From: Dicyema japonicum
Taxonomy: Eukaryota > Dicyemida > Rhombozoa > Dicyemidae
DNA: 29,426 bases
Assembly: GCA_011109175.1 (NCBI GenBank)
Contig: RDEW01000020.1
Location: forward strand, 976,027 to 1,005,452
Direction: 5' to 3'
Shown here: piece after piece, positions 1 to 11,524 of the stretch
Layout of the letters: each line of letters begins with the position of its first letter
How positions within the stretch are numbered: position 1 is the stretch's first letter
The notes under the pieces: generated by a model
What the model saw: the letters and a program-made list of their open reading frames with translations, nothing else
What the model was told of the DNA's origin: nothing
Databases searched by the model: none
Made by a program: the position numbers and the translations under genes

Positions 1-437
1 ATCCAGTTGCAGAAATAATTAATATTTTATCGAATAATCGCGTGGAGGTAGTTTTAAATAGTTTAATTTGATAGATAAAAAATTCGAAAGGAGAAATATC
101 GACTGTATTAATGAGTAGACTAAAAAAAGTTACTTAAATTTAATTTTTTGTGGTTAATAAATCATTTATAAAATTAATTGAAGTTAATCTTGGTTCAAGG
201 TTAATGTAACAGGCTGCCCATAGGTAACGCTTGGCCCATGTGACATATTACAAGACGAAGGAACCTATTGCACTGCAAGGGAATTTTTTCAAAGCAAAGA
301 AACATACTACTAGATGGAGAATCATACTAGGGGCCGAATGGACATATTCTACAAAAACGATGTAACCTTTTGGGGGACGCAGTAGCCAAAGGGTCAAAGT
401 CTCCGGATATATTCCAAGTAGGATTTAGTGCCCACAC

Positions 438-612
438 CAATTGATCCCTACATTCGCATCCGGGTCTACACGGGACTTTTTTATCCAGGCCATTGATTCC
501 TACAGAACCTGGGACTACTGTGGAAGTACTACTGTAGTTGGGACCTACAGAATGTACCAACGCCAATTGTTCCCTACATTCGAATTGGGATCTACACGGG
601 ACTTTGTTAACC
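438..612. repeat. 126-bp-spaced imperfect direct repeat, open on both strands
   Basis: CCAATTG(A/T)TCCCTACATTCG...TCTACACGGGACTTT occurs at about 438-486 and again at about 563-611, offset 126 bp (42 codons). The motif G-G/A-N-CCTACA recurs inside and around it (near 450, 499, 541, 571, 622, 671). Because the period is a multiple of three, both the plus frame (PTFASGSTRDFF / PTFELGSTRDFV) and the opposite minus frame 327-719 (KVPCRPGCECRDQL / KVPCRSQFECREQL) show a repeated peptide. I do not recognise either as a known protein; it may be a minisatellite or a fragment of an unknown element. Confidence 0.6.
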
Positions 613-1001
613 ACATCATTGGTCCCTACATGACGGTTTAAACCACCGTGGAATAACATACTGGGAAAAGGACCTACAAAGGGAGAACTAACTGAAGATG
701 GGCGACTTTGTACGTGCAACGTTCTGGAGATAAATTAGGATGCTTAACTAACTAGACAAGTAATTGGATGGATATCAAGGATAAGGGGTACCCGGATGAA
801 CAGTCCAGGCCAACCGGCTGACTGGTAGTTACCTATTCCATAACATTGTTTTAATTCATTTTCATCCGCAAAAAATGCTGCCTTAGTAGATATTAAAGCA
901 TCATTCACAAAACCACCTAAAAAGTGATTTTTTCGAAAAGTACCTTTAGACTCTATTGCCTACATTCATTCAAGCTTTGGAAACTTTGGTTTATGTGCAG
1001 G

Positions 1002-1226
1002 TTAAAAGTCGGTTGATAATTTTTTGAATCTTTCAAAATAGTGTCCTTCTTCAGGAAAAAGATTATTTACTGTTTTTCTAGATTTTGTCTTTCGGAACAT
1101 GCCCGAAAATCTGTCAGCTAATCGCTGGCACGAAATATCATCATTTTCTTCTTTATAATTAACAATTTGAGTTTTTTCATTAAAAGTAAGCCGAGTATAG
1201 AGTCCACGAAAGGAATTGGAAGACAT
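1002..1226 (-). mobile_element. pogo/Tigger-like transposase N-terminal fragment (CENP-B type HTH)
   Basis: The minus ORF starts MSSNSFRGLYTRLTFNEKTQIV and continues with YKEEND-ISCQRLADRFS and KTVNNLF. This pattern (basic lead, LTFxEKxxIV, LAxxFS, xTVxNxL) resembles the first helix-turn-helix of pogo/Tigger/jerky transposases and CENP-B. The ORF stops after 74 codons and no DDE domain follows. The stretch 1265-1345, upstream on the minus strand, holds two copies of TGGCCAATT and a CTCGC motif that could be a terminal inverted repeat end. I found no matching second end. Decayed or truncated copy. Confidence 0.4.
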
Positions 1227-1345
1227 GTGTTAATTAAATTTTTATTTTTTTAAATTGTAAAAATTGTGGCCAATTAATAAGGAGAATAGGATTTTTCTAA
1301 TAAAATTTTTCAAAATGTGGCCAATTTGCGAGGGGCGAGTGTATT

Positions 1346-2277
1346 TTTAATAGTTGTACAGATATCCTTGCTATGATCAAAAGATGCACTCAATGTTGGA
1401 GCTTGTGTGATTAATAAGAGACACGTCTGAAAATGAAAATATCAAAGATCAAATATTTTCCAACGGGGAGTGTTATTTAGGAGATAAGTTGGTTAGAGAT
1501 AACTGGCGCTGATTGGTCGTGAAGAAGGTTAAAAACAACTTTATTTGGAAAGACTTATGAGATTGGAATCCAACCAGGAAAAAAAATTATTAAAATCTTT
1601 TCAGAGAACTACATATAAATGGATACGGCACGATTGCATGAAGCAATCGCAATCAGCATAAGAGAGGAATCATGTAATCAGGTTTGTTGGCAAACTTTAT
1701 TGACGTAAGTAGAATGATAGAGGGATTCGAGCCTTTGGGGACGCCACTAGGTAGGTGTCTGTAATACGTGTAGGTAGGCATGATACTGTAACGTCCATAT
1801 TGAGGAAACGGAAAAGGACTGTGACAATTGGGTTTACTCCCATAGTTGCTAGCAGAGGAAACGAATTGGATAGGTAATATTTTAATTAGAATTAACCTTT
1901 TAAGATAAAAAGGGAATAATTGTTAAAAGATTAATTATATCTAATAAGTTTTATAATGACGTATAAATCATGTTTTTTCAATTAATTTTTTTAAAAAGCT
2001 TTGAATAATGAAATAAAAAGGTGGAGATCAAAGCACAAAAATCGATATGGAGAGCACTTTCATCTTTAAATGGAAATAGATCCACTGAAGAAGTTCGGAA
2101 TATTATTCGAGACGTCTTAAGAGAGGATAAAATATCATCTGGGGAGGATCACAGCCAAAAGGATTTGAATAATCTCATAAAATATTACGTAAAAATATCC
2201 CACAAGCACAATAAGTAATCAAATGTACCCCTTTAAATGGAAGATATGGACAAGTCTAAGCCACTATATAAAGTCAA
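1346..2277. other. No gene recognised
   Basis: AT-rich sequence. A GTG-started open frame at 2021-2218 (65 codons, lysine-rich) has no recognisable motif. Confidence 0.5.
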
Positions 2278-2390
2278 AACCGCGATTTCTGTCGAATGGA
2301 GTTAGCCAAGGATCCCCATTATTATCAGTGCTTTTCAATTTGTACATAAATATACTCCTCACAGTGGATGGATTAATAAAAACCCTAAAA
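2278..2390 (+). mobile_element. LINE reverse transcriptase fragment (motif B)
   Basis: One frame reads PRFLSNGVSQGSPLLSVLF followed by NLYINILL, the QGSPLSP motif and following helix of non-LTR reverse transcriptases. It is followed directly by an endonuclease-like piece in another frame, so it is probably the leftover of a separate element. Confidence 0.65.
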
Positions 2391-2416
2391 GGTTGAAGAC
2401 TCCATGCTAATATGTC

Positions 2417-4156
2417 GCCTGTCAATGCTGAACTTGCAAACTCAGCATTAATAATGATTGCGGGAGACCTAAACGCAATGTTGGGAACTCGGGTTACGCA
2501 AAAGTGGTAGTGAAAGGCATAACAGAAACCTGCAGGAGACCCTACTGGCGAACCTCTGTCGTGTAAACAACCTATTCCTCTGCAACATTGCGTTCACGCA
2601 TCTTGACAGACACAAAACAACGTGGTCAGGGTACATGGGAAAGCAGGACGGACAAATCATGAACATCTATAATCAGATTCATTACATAATCTGCAGGTAA
2701 AAAAACCGTGGATTTATGGAGGATCGATCATCGACAGTGACAAAACTCTCATTGAAGAAATACGGGTAATTGCTGAGAATGATTACTCAAAAAATTACAA
2801 TCTGCTGCGCCACCTGGCTAATATTAGAACAAAAATAAGAAAAGCCATACGTTTGAGAACAAAGAACAAAATAATCGATCAAGATGATTAAAAACCTCAA
2901 AAATAATTGAAAGCTCTAGGAGACCTTAGACAAATATAAGACTGAGTCCTGAAATAACCAGTAACTTTGCGGGATGACCAAGGGAGACAGATCATGGATC
3001 AACTGGAAATGGCAGAGTTTATTGCTGTTGTTCAAATTAAATGATTATTGGACTCCTCCAGAACTGGGTGAACTTGAAGAAGAAATAACCCCTCAAGAAG
3101 TACAAGTAGCAAGCTCAAAATTGAATAATGACAAGAGCCAAGGTTATCACAATGGCGAATTCTTCAAATATGGAACTAAAAATTGTATGAAAGCACCGCT
3201 CGTATCTTAAACAGAATGTACAGAACCGACAATTTGTCACAATTTATGGACATCCTAACGGATACGAACCAAGGAAACCTCCTCAAGACGATTAGATACG
3301 ACGGGAGGAAAAGTGACTCTTCAAAATTCGAGACAACGCGAAGAGATCCATTATTCCTTATTCTGTTTGTTATCTACTTTGAGACAGCCCCTCTGGATCT
3401 GGAGCCTCTCCTTGAAGGGAAACAAGAACAATAGCATACGCAGATGATGTGTACTTTGTTTAAATGATAAAGAGCACTTACTGCTTTATTGGAGCAAACT
3501 CCGGGGAAGTTGGTTAAATGGTTCCTAAAAGTAAAATCAGACAAAATTGAAGTCACGTAACTCGAAAGAGAGAAAGCGAAAAGATGATTGGCGTAAACCA
3601 AAAAGTTTGGCTCTTTTTTCGGAGACAGCAAAGACAAAAAATAAAAACAGTGGCAAATGCCGCACTATACACAATCAAGAAAATTTGGTTTTCCCGTAAA
3701 GGGCTCGATGTGGATACAAGAGTCCATTTGTACAACGCATAAATAAAATCTACAATCTTGTATAACGCGGGCACTTTGGATTACACAAAATAGAAACTTG
3801 AAAAGCTGAATTCCTTCCACAAAGACCAGCTTTGGCATACTCTTTTTTCGTGGAACGACTCAAGACTGCCATCGAGGAGCAAATCGATTTCGTGCGAGAT
3901 CCTGGGGAAAATATGGAGGTTGTATGAACATATAATTCGTCTGGACTAAGGGACCTCATCAAACATGGCTATGAAGGACTACCTTGTTCTAGAATCTCCG
4001 TGTTTCCTTGGTCGAACAAGAGCGGTCATACCGATAGTCCTTGATGAAGACCTTAAGGAAATCGGAGGACGCCTCAAGGACTTGAAGACCTCAACAGGTT
4101 GGAGTACATGGCAAAAAGTCGTCAGAGATGAAAGAAGTTTGTTTTTTCGTGTTTAA
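2417..4156 (+). mobile_element. Degraded RTE-like LINE (endonuclease plus reverse transcriptase)
   Basis: Successive short frames add up to the order of an APE-type non-LTR retrotransposon. Endonuclease: IMIAGDLNAMLG (about 2450-2490), then NNLFLCNIAFTHLDRHKTTW and NQIHYI (about 2570-2690). Reverse transcriptase: ELEEEITPQEVQVASSKLNNDKS (3070-3140), then IAYADDVYF, the YXDD active site, near 3430-3460. C-terminal part: ALYTIKKIWFSRKG, STILYNAGT and a basic end with TSTGWSTWQKVVRDERS up to 4155. Multiple frameshifts and stops show it is dead. RTE-like is my best guess from the endonuclease spacing. Confidence 0.7.
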
Positions 4157-4673
4157 AATGTTTTCAGGTCACATGAGATAATGCGTATAATAATAAAAAT
4201 TTTGTTATGCCGCAGAGTCACTTTTATTTCTGATACTTATCAGTTTAAACAAAAAATACCACCAACAGTATTTAATTTTTCGTCCATCACCTTCCAATAC
4301 AGTGGCCATATGTGGAGGATGATCATTTCAAGTCGCTTTCAAAACGATTGTTGCTGTTAAGGATTTCAAAACTACAGATTTCCCGATTTCTTCGAAATTG
4401 AATTTACTGATTGTTCAAACCGAGGATTATAAGATAATCAAAGCTGAAACAATCTCATAACCTGAATATTTATTCCGATCTCTCATAATTTGCAAAAGCT
4501 TACAAAATCAAAGGGGAGGCAGAGAATGAGTCGATCCACACTTCCAATATTAGAGATCTGTTTGAAAACAGAAAGATCATTATTCTGCCTTGCCTCTTCT
4601 CGTCTCCATGGTGCAAGTAAGTGGATTTAACAACTGCATAAAACCCGTAGTGTTAGGACTCCGTTTGATTATG

Positions 4674-4915
4674 TAGTTGAGGGCGACGTCATTAAGATAT
4701 AGGATGAATCTCTTGGCGGGAGATAGTTTTCCACAATGGCAAGCAAATGGGGAGGTTTTGATTAAGGTTCGTCTTTAATTTAAAACTTTCATGTTAGTTG
4801 AGGGCGACGTCATTAAGATATAGGATGAATCTTTTGGCGGGAGATAGTTTTCCACAATGGCAAGCAAATGGGGAGGTTTTGATTAAGGTTCGTCTTTAAT
4901 TTAAAACTTTAATGT
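4674..4915. repeat. Tandem duplication, 121-bp unit x2, two mismatches
   Basis: Copy 1 is 4674-4794 and copy 2 is 4795-4915. Differences: CTCTTGG/CTTTTGG and TTTCATG/TTTAATG. Non-coding as far as I can see. Confidence 0.95.
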
Positions 4916-5073
4916 CTCATGATTTTTGTAACTGTTCATCAAAACCATCCTTCTCGAATGGCACTACAAAAGGTATGCAGTTATTGCAACCTCGAAAATT
5001 GAATATAGAACCTTCCAAGGCCGTTTTGTTAGGAGGATGAGGCAGAAATCGTTAACACGTTTTCAAAAAGACC

Positions 5074-5307
5074 ACCGATATTGGAATCGGCAAAATACCA
5101 CACATTGAAAGGAGAGTTAATATTGTGCACTAATTGAGACAAATACTCCCAAACGGTTTCCTCGCTGGATACCATTCTAAAAGTGAGTGCACCGATATTG
5201 GAATCGGCAAAATACCACATATTGAAAGGAGAGTTTATATTGCGCACTAATCGAGACAAATACCCCCAAACGGTTTCCTCGCTGGATACCATTCTAAAAG
5301 TGAGTGG
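5074..5307 (-). repeat. Tandem duplication, 117-bp unit x2, coding-like on minus strand
   Basis: Copies 5074-5190 and 5191-5307 differ at about five positions in the repeat. The period is 39 codons, and the minus frame 5029-5355 stays open through both copies, giving the peptide LTFRMVSSEETVW-YLS-LV-NINSPFN-WYFADSNIG twice. Flanking residues read ADYEWKVLSSLAKIP and GLFENVLTIS. I do not recognise the protein with confidence. Most differences between copies are conservative at the protein level, which could mean the sequence was coding. Confidence 0.8.
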
Positions 5308-5587
5308 GATCTTCGCCAAACTCGAAAGCACTTTCCACTCGTAATCAGCGTGCATGCTTTAAAAAGCAGTCGCGTCTAACAATTTTGAAAACATTGGAAA
5401 TATCCATAGGAAACTAAGACTATGGTGGCATCTACAGTTGGTTCACATTTGTTTACGCCGAATAACTTGGACGAGAGACGACTCCAGTGTCAGACTTTCT
5501 TAGACGCATTTGCTAGGAATGTTCAAAGATAAGCTGCAAAAGTAACTTCCGACGATAATAGGACGGGTATCCAAAATCATTTTTGAA

Positions 5588-5773
5588 GAGGAGGTCTCCT
5601 GCGAAAAGAAAAATATCTTTCTTTATAGATGAGCATATTAAGTTTGGTTGAGATCAATTAACAAAGGTTGACCTTATTGGGAGGAGGTCTCCTGCGAAAA
5701 GAAAAATATCTTTCTTTATAGATGAACATATTAAGTTTGGTTGAGATCAATTAACAAAGGTTGACCTTATTGG
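5588..5773. repeat. Tandem duplication, 93-bp unit x2, nearly exact
   Basis: Unit begins GAGGAGGTCTCCTGCGAAAA and recurs 93 bp later, with one clear difference (GATGAGCA/GATGAACA). The second copy ends near 5773. Confidence 0.92.
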
Positions 5774-6165
5774 AGGTGACCAAAGAGCCCGAATTATCAG
5801 TGGCCACCTCCACTCAAAAATTACAGGGACACAAAAGGTGAAGATGATTTCCTGGAGGTAATTTCTCCTCGCCTTTTATCTGCAGTTTGTTTTTATTTCT
5901 TTTGACTAAGAAATTGGAGCAAACACTGACCGTTGCTGACTCAGCTTCACAAGCCTGTTTAGAAAATTGAAGCATCATCTCCCTGGAATTAAGGTATTTT
6001 TATATTTACATAATAAAACATCCATAAGACAGCTTTTTTGGAGTTTGTGGAGAAATATATAAAATCTGGTTTAACCAGAAAGAAGCCATATCTGAAAAAA
6101 TTAATCGAAGTTTTTTTGAATCGAAACTTCTAAGAATTGTTACTGCACTTATACGGAGAGTCATA

Positions 6166-6280
6166 TTAGCCCTGTTCACATAATGTATCTAAAAGTATAA
6201 GGTACCAAACACAGTCAAAAGCTTTGGATATTGAGTTTGAATCATCTTCCTCAGCTCTATAAAGCAACCTCAGGTGTCTC
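6166..6280 (-). mobile_element. LINE reverse transcriptase fragment (motif A)
   Basis: The minus frame reads DDSNSISKAFDCVWYLILLDTL, matching the D-x-SKAFDxVWHxxLLxxL motif A of CR1/Jockey-type reverse transcriptases. The frame is open further upstream (to 6432) but I see no additional motif there. Small relic. Confidence 0.6.
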
Positions 6281-6432
6281 AGTTTGTACAGAATCCTCGT
6301 GATTATCAGAAAGAAAATTGCTTTTCTCAATAACATCAGATAATCGATTGGCTTTCCCATAATTTTTGATATAAAACAGATAAGGCTAATTGACACCATA
6401 ATTTTTGATCTTGATTTTCTCCCTTTTAGCAA

Positions 6433-7838
6433 TCATACGAACAATTGTCAGTTTCAATTTTGCAGGAGCTGACTAAAACTGGCGAATAGTAACAACATTA
6501 ACTTCTTAAATATTCAATAGGGACTCACACCTATATGCTTTTATTACGTGAAAATATTTTTTTACTAAAATGATTGGCACAGACTAGCGATTTTGACTAC
6601 ATTTTCCTTTATTTAAACAAAATTAAAGATGCAGGGTCTTTTACCCAACTCCTCACTTTTTGGAATTAAGGTATTGTATGGGGATTAGAAGTGTTCTATA
6701 ACCTCTCTTTGGGATTTGTTCTTTTTGAGAAAATTTTCCAAAAATTTGGATTCTTCCAACAATGTGTGGAATATTTTTTTCCATTCGAATAATCGATCGT
6801 CTTTGAAATTCCCAACATTTGCATGTTTTATCTGACAATAATCATCTAAACGCCAACAACGGTTTAACTTATTTTATAAAATTTTTTTCCTGAGCAAGTG
6901 GGGTTGGTCTACATTTATCAAAACATTTCCAGGAACTCTTCGTTCAAAAATTATTTGAGGTCAAAATTCTATGTTGTCAAAATTATCTACGATTTTGAAA
7001 GGCCTTCAAGTTTAATTACAATTAAAATGTTTACTATTTTGTTAATGTATCCAACAAATAGTTAAAGGTCCTGTATATAGGAGATGATCACTCTAAACGT
7101 CACGCTCCACTCAAGTATATAAAAATCAATATTTTTAAATTAACATAAGATATTTTTGGGAACACGAGGAATCAGTCCCGAGTTTGATGTAAAATTGGTA
7201 GCCTTAAAAAATAAATACTATTCGCTTTATAAAGAACGTTGCCGTGTCCTTATCAATGTGATAATTATTAAATTTTAAGCCGGAAGTGTAATAACAGAGA
7301 ACAATTATCAGTGACGTCAGCAAAGATAATAATAGATTTATACAATTTGGAGATACAATCAATTTAATTCTACTATCCAATCATTCAAATGCTTAATAAT
7401 TCAAATTTAACTGATGATTCAAATTTGATTTGAGATATACCTTCAGGGTTTCACCATTTCCCGTATTGACGACGGTGAAAGAAAACCTACCCGAGAGACA
7501 ATATTTGACCTTTATATGGTAAAACCCAGTACTACAAAACTATTTAATCTTCCCCCATCAGTCCGATTCCTACCCAAAATGGGTACCCCAACCTGTAAGT
7601 CCGGGTTATACTTTCAGTTCAGAGTCCTCTTGATTTTTTTGAGAAATACAAACCAAAATGAATAGTTAGCAGAAAAATAAATCAAACGATAAATAGCGAA
7701 TATTTATATATTTAATATATTATTAAAAAAATAATAAAATTTAAATAATAAAAATAAAAGTTAAGTCCCACTACAATAATTTGAGGTTCTTTTGATAGAA
7801 TAGTTTCTATTTTAAAACTATCAATAAACTATCAATAG
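6433..7838. other. Upstream region of the B55 gene, nothing recognised
   Basis: No coding family or repeat was seen. The last ~160 bp are very AT-rich (poly-A/T runs and TTAAAATA-like motifs) and could include the B55 promoter or 5' UTR; this is position-based inference only. Confidence 0.4.
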
Positions 7839-9312
7839 ATGTTCTGGACGCTCTCTCAAGTAAACGAGCTCAGAGACGAGAACACCATGGATGGAGACCA
7901 CATCACCTCATTGGAATACAGTCAAGACGGGAAAATGCTCGCTGTGGGCAACAAGAGAGGCCACATAGTTGTCTTCCACGAAACCAAGGGGGAGCAGGTT
8001 CAGTACTCCCTCTACAGTGGATTCCAAAGTCATGATAACGAGTTCGACTGTCTTAAAAGTGTCGTCATTGAGGCCAAGATTAATTCAATCTCATGGCTTC
8101 CCCAACCCAACAACTCCCGTTTTCTGCTTTCCACAAACGGTTTTCGGCTTGCTTATTTTCAGATAAATGCGTCAAGTTGTGGAAGATGAGCGAAAAAAAT
8201 GTGAAATCAATCGACGTTGACGAAATCCGTGAGGAAGGTTCCCTCAAGGTCCCCAGAATAAAGGTTGGGGAGAGAGTGATCGAGAACACTCCTAAACGGA
8301 CTTTCAGTGGTGCTCACGTGTTCCAAATTAACTCTCTGAGTGTAAACAGTGATATGGAGACGTTTCTGTCGGGTGATGATTTGAGAATAAACATATGGAA
8401 CATCGAATCATCAACACGTGCCTTTAGTACCCTTTATAATAATTCAAGATGTGGTAGACAGGAAGCCATATTTCGCAGAAAACGTCTCAGAGGTGATTAC
8501 GTGTTCAATGTTTCATCCAATTTTGTCGTATGCCTTCATTTATGGGAGTACAAAGGGACTACTACGATTGTGTGACATGAGACAGAATGCCCTGTGCGAT
8601 CAGCACTCAAAAAGTAGTGGGGTGAGTGAGTTTAGTGTACATGGACAACTCCCAACAGTACAAAGGGACTACTACGATTGTGTGACATGAGACAGAATGC
8701 CCTGTGCGATCAGCACTCAAAAAGTAGTGGGGTGAGTGAGTTTAGTGTACATGGACAACTCCCAACATAGACCGACGTCAATATATGACGAGATCACAGC
8801 AAGTGTGTCAGATATTAAGTTCAGTCGTTGTGGAAAGTATGTTATGTGTCGAGACTACTTGTCTCTGAAGGTGTGGGACTTGGCTATGGAGAGTAGACCT
8901 TTGGAAGTTTTCAAAATAAGCGACTCAATTCGTAACAAATTACACTTTCTGTACCAGAATGACTCAATTTATGACAAGTTTCAGATGGCTGTTAGTCATA
9001 ATGACAGGTACTCGACTCTGCTATTTTAGATGCCTTCTTACTGGGAGTTACAATAACTTTTTCAGGATTTATGATCGGAGGAATCAGAAGGACTATGTTT
9101 TGCAGGCTAAAATGAGTGGGCTTAAGGGGAAGAACTCTATGAAACCTAAATCTGGTAGTATGAGCTTCCGGAAGAAGAAGGAAGACTCGATGACCTTTGA
9201 TGGACCCATAAATGTGGATTGTAAGATATTACACTGTGCCTGGAATCCCACAGAAGAGTCGTTTGCGGTGACTTCTGGCCCGACCCTCTTTTTTTATCAA
9301 AATGTTAAATGA
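7839..9312 (+). CDS. PPP2R2: PP2A regulatory subunit B55 (PR55/PPP2R2 family), 5 exons
   Basis: Seven-bladed WD40 regulatory B subunit that directs protein phosphatase 2A to its substrates. Proposed exons: 7839-8139, 8163-8426, 8449-8613, 8746-9007, 9030-9312, giving 424 aa, slightly shorter than the usual ~447. Family marks in order: a start region with LSQV (family FSQV), YSGFQSHDNEFDCLKS, INSISWLPQ, FLLSTN/DKCVKLWK, INSLSVNSDMETFLSGDDLRINIWN, STKGLLRLCDMRQNALCDQHSK, SDIKFSRCGKYVMCRDYLSLKVWDL, LLTGSYNNFFRIYDRR, and a last blade ILHCAWNPTEESFAV. Three introns are 23, 22 and 22 nt, all GT-AG. The third is embedded in an exact 110-bp tandem duplication. Used as a single copy the frame is broken, but splicing from the first donor (8614) to the second acceptor (8745) restores an uninterrupted B55. 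Family assignment is secure; the exon 3/4 junction depends on whether the duplication is real. Confidence 0.93.
8548..8767. repeat. Exact tandem duplication, 110-bp unit x2, inside the B55 gene
   Basis: 8548-8657 equals 8658-8767 base for base. The unit contains the end of exon 3, the whole 22-nt intron 3 and the start of exon 4. 110 is not a multiple of three, so both copies cannot be translated together; one copy is enough for a complete B55. Confidence 0.97.
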
Positions 9313-10363
9313 TTTTCATTTTTTCCAATATTTATATGTTTGACTTGGGATTACAAGTTTAATATATGGTCCCACTATATGGTAGTTTGTCTTGTTCTTT
9401 GGTGGTTCCATTTTGTGTCACGTGGTCATTTTTAAGTTTTTGTTAGTTACACAATTGTGACACGCGTATATTGCTTGTTGGTTTTAAAGTGTTTGTGTGT
9501 AGTAGCCACTGAATGATAGATAATTGCAGGGTCGACAGTTATTAATAGGGACTTACCGAGGATTTATAGTAGGATTATTTTATATTATGGTTTTGTGAAA
9601 ATGCCAATAAACTCGACATTCCGCATCAAATTTGTCTTCAATTTGTTTTAACAGTAAAGTGATCTGATTATATCACTTAAAATAGTTATCGACGATCTAA
9701 GTAACCAAGTCTATCATTTGAGTACTAGTTATTCCGGCTACTGCATATTATGTACAGGAAAGCAACAAGAACCACGAAGGACTCTCAAAATACTCTAGAG
9801 TCTATTCGAATGTCTAATCTCTGTTTGGTCCGGTGCTTTTGGAGAACCCCTGTGGCTGTTTAAGGGTTTCCCACTCTCTGTCCTTAATCATACATCAGGA
9901 CCGTATAGCTCTCCTCAATTAGTCTGTTAAAATTTTTATTATTAAAGTAATGCAAAACATATATTAATCAGTAAAGAGTACTATATTGATAATAACTGAT
10001 GACACTCCTTCCAACGTAACATCTGAGCTTTTATGGCAAAAAGAAGGTGGGATAGATTTCTTTCAATGTCGCCGAACTAAGCAACTTTGAGTCCACTGAG
10101 AATATAAGGTAAACTGGATCTGTATTAACTGAAGAACCCTAAAAGTATTTCATTGGCTATTTAATGATGTCCTGTCAGGAATCATTTATAGACATCAACA
10201 GAGATATCAAAACATGGCCAATCGAAGAGGATGGGAGAAAACTATGTTAACATAATGTTACTCCTACTTTATAGTAATGTCCTTGGGTTTATTAAATGAA
10301 AATCCCTAAGGTAATTGAAGCCTCTCAAATCATAATATTCATTATTGTAATGTAATTAATGTC
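9313..10363. other. Downstream region of the B55 gene, nothing recognised
   Basis: Probable 3' UTR at the start, with an AATAAA hexamer near 9606. No open frame of note and no transposon motif seen beyond it. Confidence 0.4.
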
Positions 10364-10629
10364 TTTTATTAAATTCATCACTCTTTCTCTTTTTATACTT
10401 CAAAGTCCTCAAGTAATCATTTCCAATAAAATAAACAGTAAACGTAATATATAATATACATCGAATATTCCTACATTATAAAGCACACTACCTTCTGTTT
10501 TATTAAATTCATCACTCTTTCTCTTTTTATACTTCAAAGTCCTCAAGTAATCATTTCCAATAAAATAAACAGTAAACGTAATATATAATATACATCGAAT
10601 ATTCCTACATTATAAAGCACACTACCTTC
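10364..10629. repeat. Tandem duplication, 134-bp offset, identical copies
   Basis: The sequence starting TTTTATTAAATTCATCACTC is repeated 134 bp later and both copies run identically to CACACTACCTTC. AT-rich and non-coding. Confidence 0.95.
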
Positions 10630-10734
10630 GCAAGAGGGAAACCATTTGTTTTAAATTATTATTAAAAATTAATTTTATATTTGATAATATAAATAAATAC
10701 AAAGTAGTTTCTTCGATATTTTTCTATAACCAGA

Positions 10735-10795
10735 GATTATATGCTGTCGCTCGTGTCATGATCAGCCGTGGGTTCGAATCCCACACTGTTACTTA
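10735..10795 (+). other. tRNA-like / tRNA-derived SINE fragment (B box)
   Basis: GTGGGTTCGAATCCCAC (about 10769-10785) is a perfect T arm with the RNA polymerase III B-box consensus, preceded by GCTGTCGCTCGTGTCATGATCAGC, which resembles the D-arm/anticodon part of tRNA-derived SINEs. The acceptor stem cannot be paired and the distance upstream is too short for a complete tRNA, so it is a tRNA relic or SINE head rather than a working tRNA. Confidence 0.45.
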
Positions 10796-11266
10796 CTTGG
10801 TCTAAGATTTTCGTTTTGCTCTTTGCTTTCTTCAGTAACTTGGAGGCGACATAGGATCCCTTTAATTCAGGAAACGCTCAGTTCCTTGGCTACATCTGAA
10901 AATAATCCTTTCGTCCCTACTCCATTGGAGGAAATCCCACAATAGCAGATATGGATGGAAGTTATAATTGAAAAGGATACGTCTCACTCGACCATAGTAA
11001 CTAGATAAAACAGATATCCGAAATTATTTAAAAATAACCGGAAACAGCCTCGTAAACTCAATTCGGATGCAAGAAACTAAATAAACTTGTTTGGAGGACA
11101 TCTTCAATTGACTTGATGATCTCATCCCCGAAAACCAGAGAAGAATTTGTTCCGTATGAAAGATTGACAATAGGAAAGAGCCCAGGTGCTCGCTTGCTGC
11201 AAAATTCAATGATGCGATCTCTGGTTTTGTTTTATCAAAGATTTTATGAAATGTTAGAAGCACGTG

Positions 11267-11524
11267 TTTGGATTACAATATGGTATTTTGTTGTGATATA
11301 ATTCTGTTTAATGTTTATTTAATAACTCCTGATATATCGGAAGGTGATTGAGTTTAAATTAAAGTCTAGGTAGACACATCATTTCCGAGTATCAANTTTG
11401 GATTACAATATGGTATTTTGTTGTGATATAATTCTGTTTAATGTTTATTTAATAACCCCTGATATATCGGAAGGTGATTGAGTGTAAATTAAAATCTAGG
11501 TAGACACATCATTTCCGAGTATCA
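11267..11524. repeat. Tandem duplication, 130-bp offset, with N at the junction
   Basis: TTTGGATTACAATATGG... at 11267 recurs at 11397. The single ambiguous base of the window (N, 11396) sits exactly between the copies. The copies differ at three positions (AACTCC/AACCCC, GAGTTT/GAGTGT, AAAGTC/AAAATC), as two alleles would. Confidence 0.95.

Noticed and set aside
2021-2218. 65-codon plus-strand frame (GTG start), Lys/Glu-rich
   Set aside because: No recognised motif, no ATG start and no supporting neighbours; may be chance in AT-rich DNA.
3374-3962. Three overlapping minus-strand frames of 70-87 codons
   Set aside because: They are antisense to the plus-strand RTE-like LINE whose motifs (YADD, C-terminal region) are evident there.
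10735-10795. Functional tRNA-Met (CAT triplet present)
   Set aside because: No 7-bp acceptor stem and no foldable anticodon stem around the CAT; only the T arm is intact.
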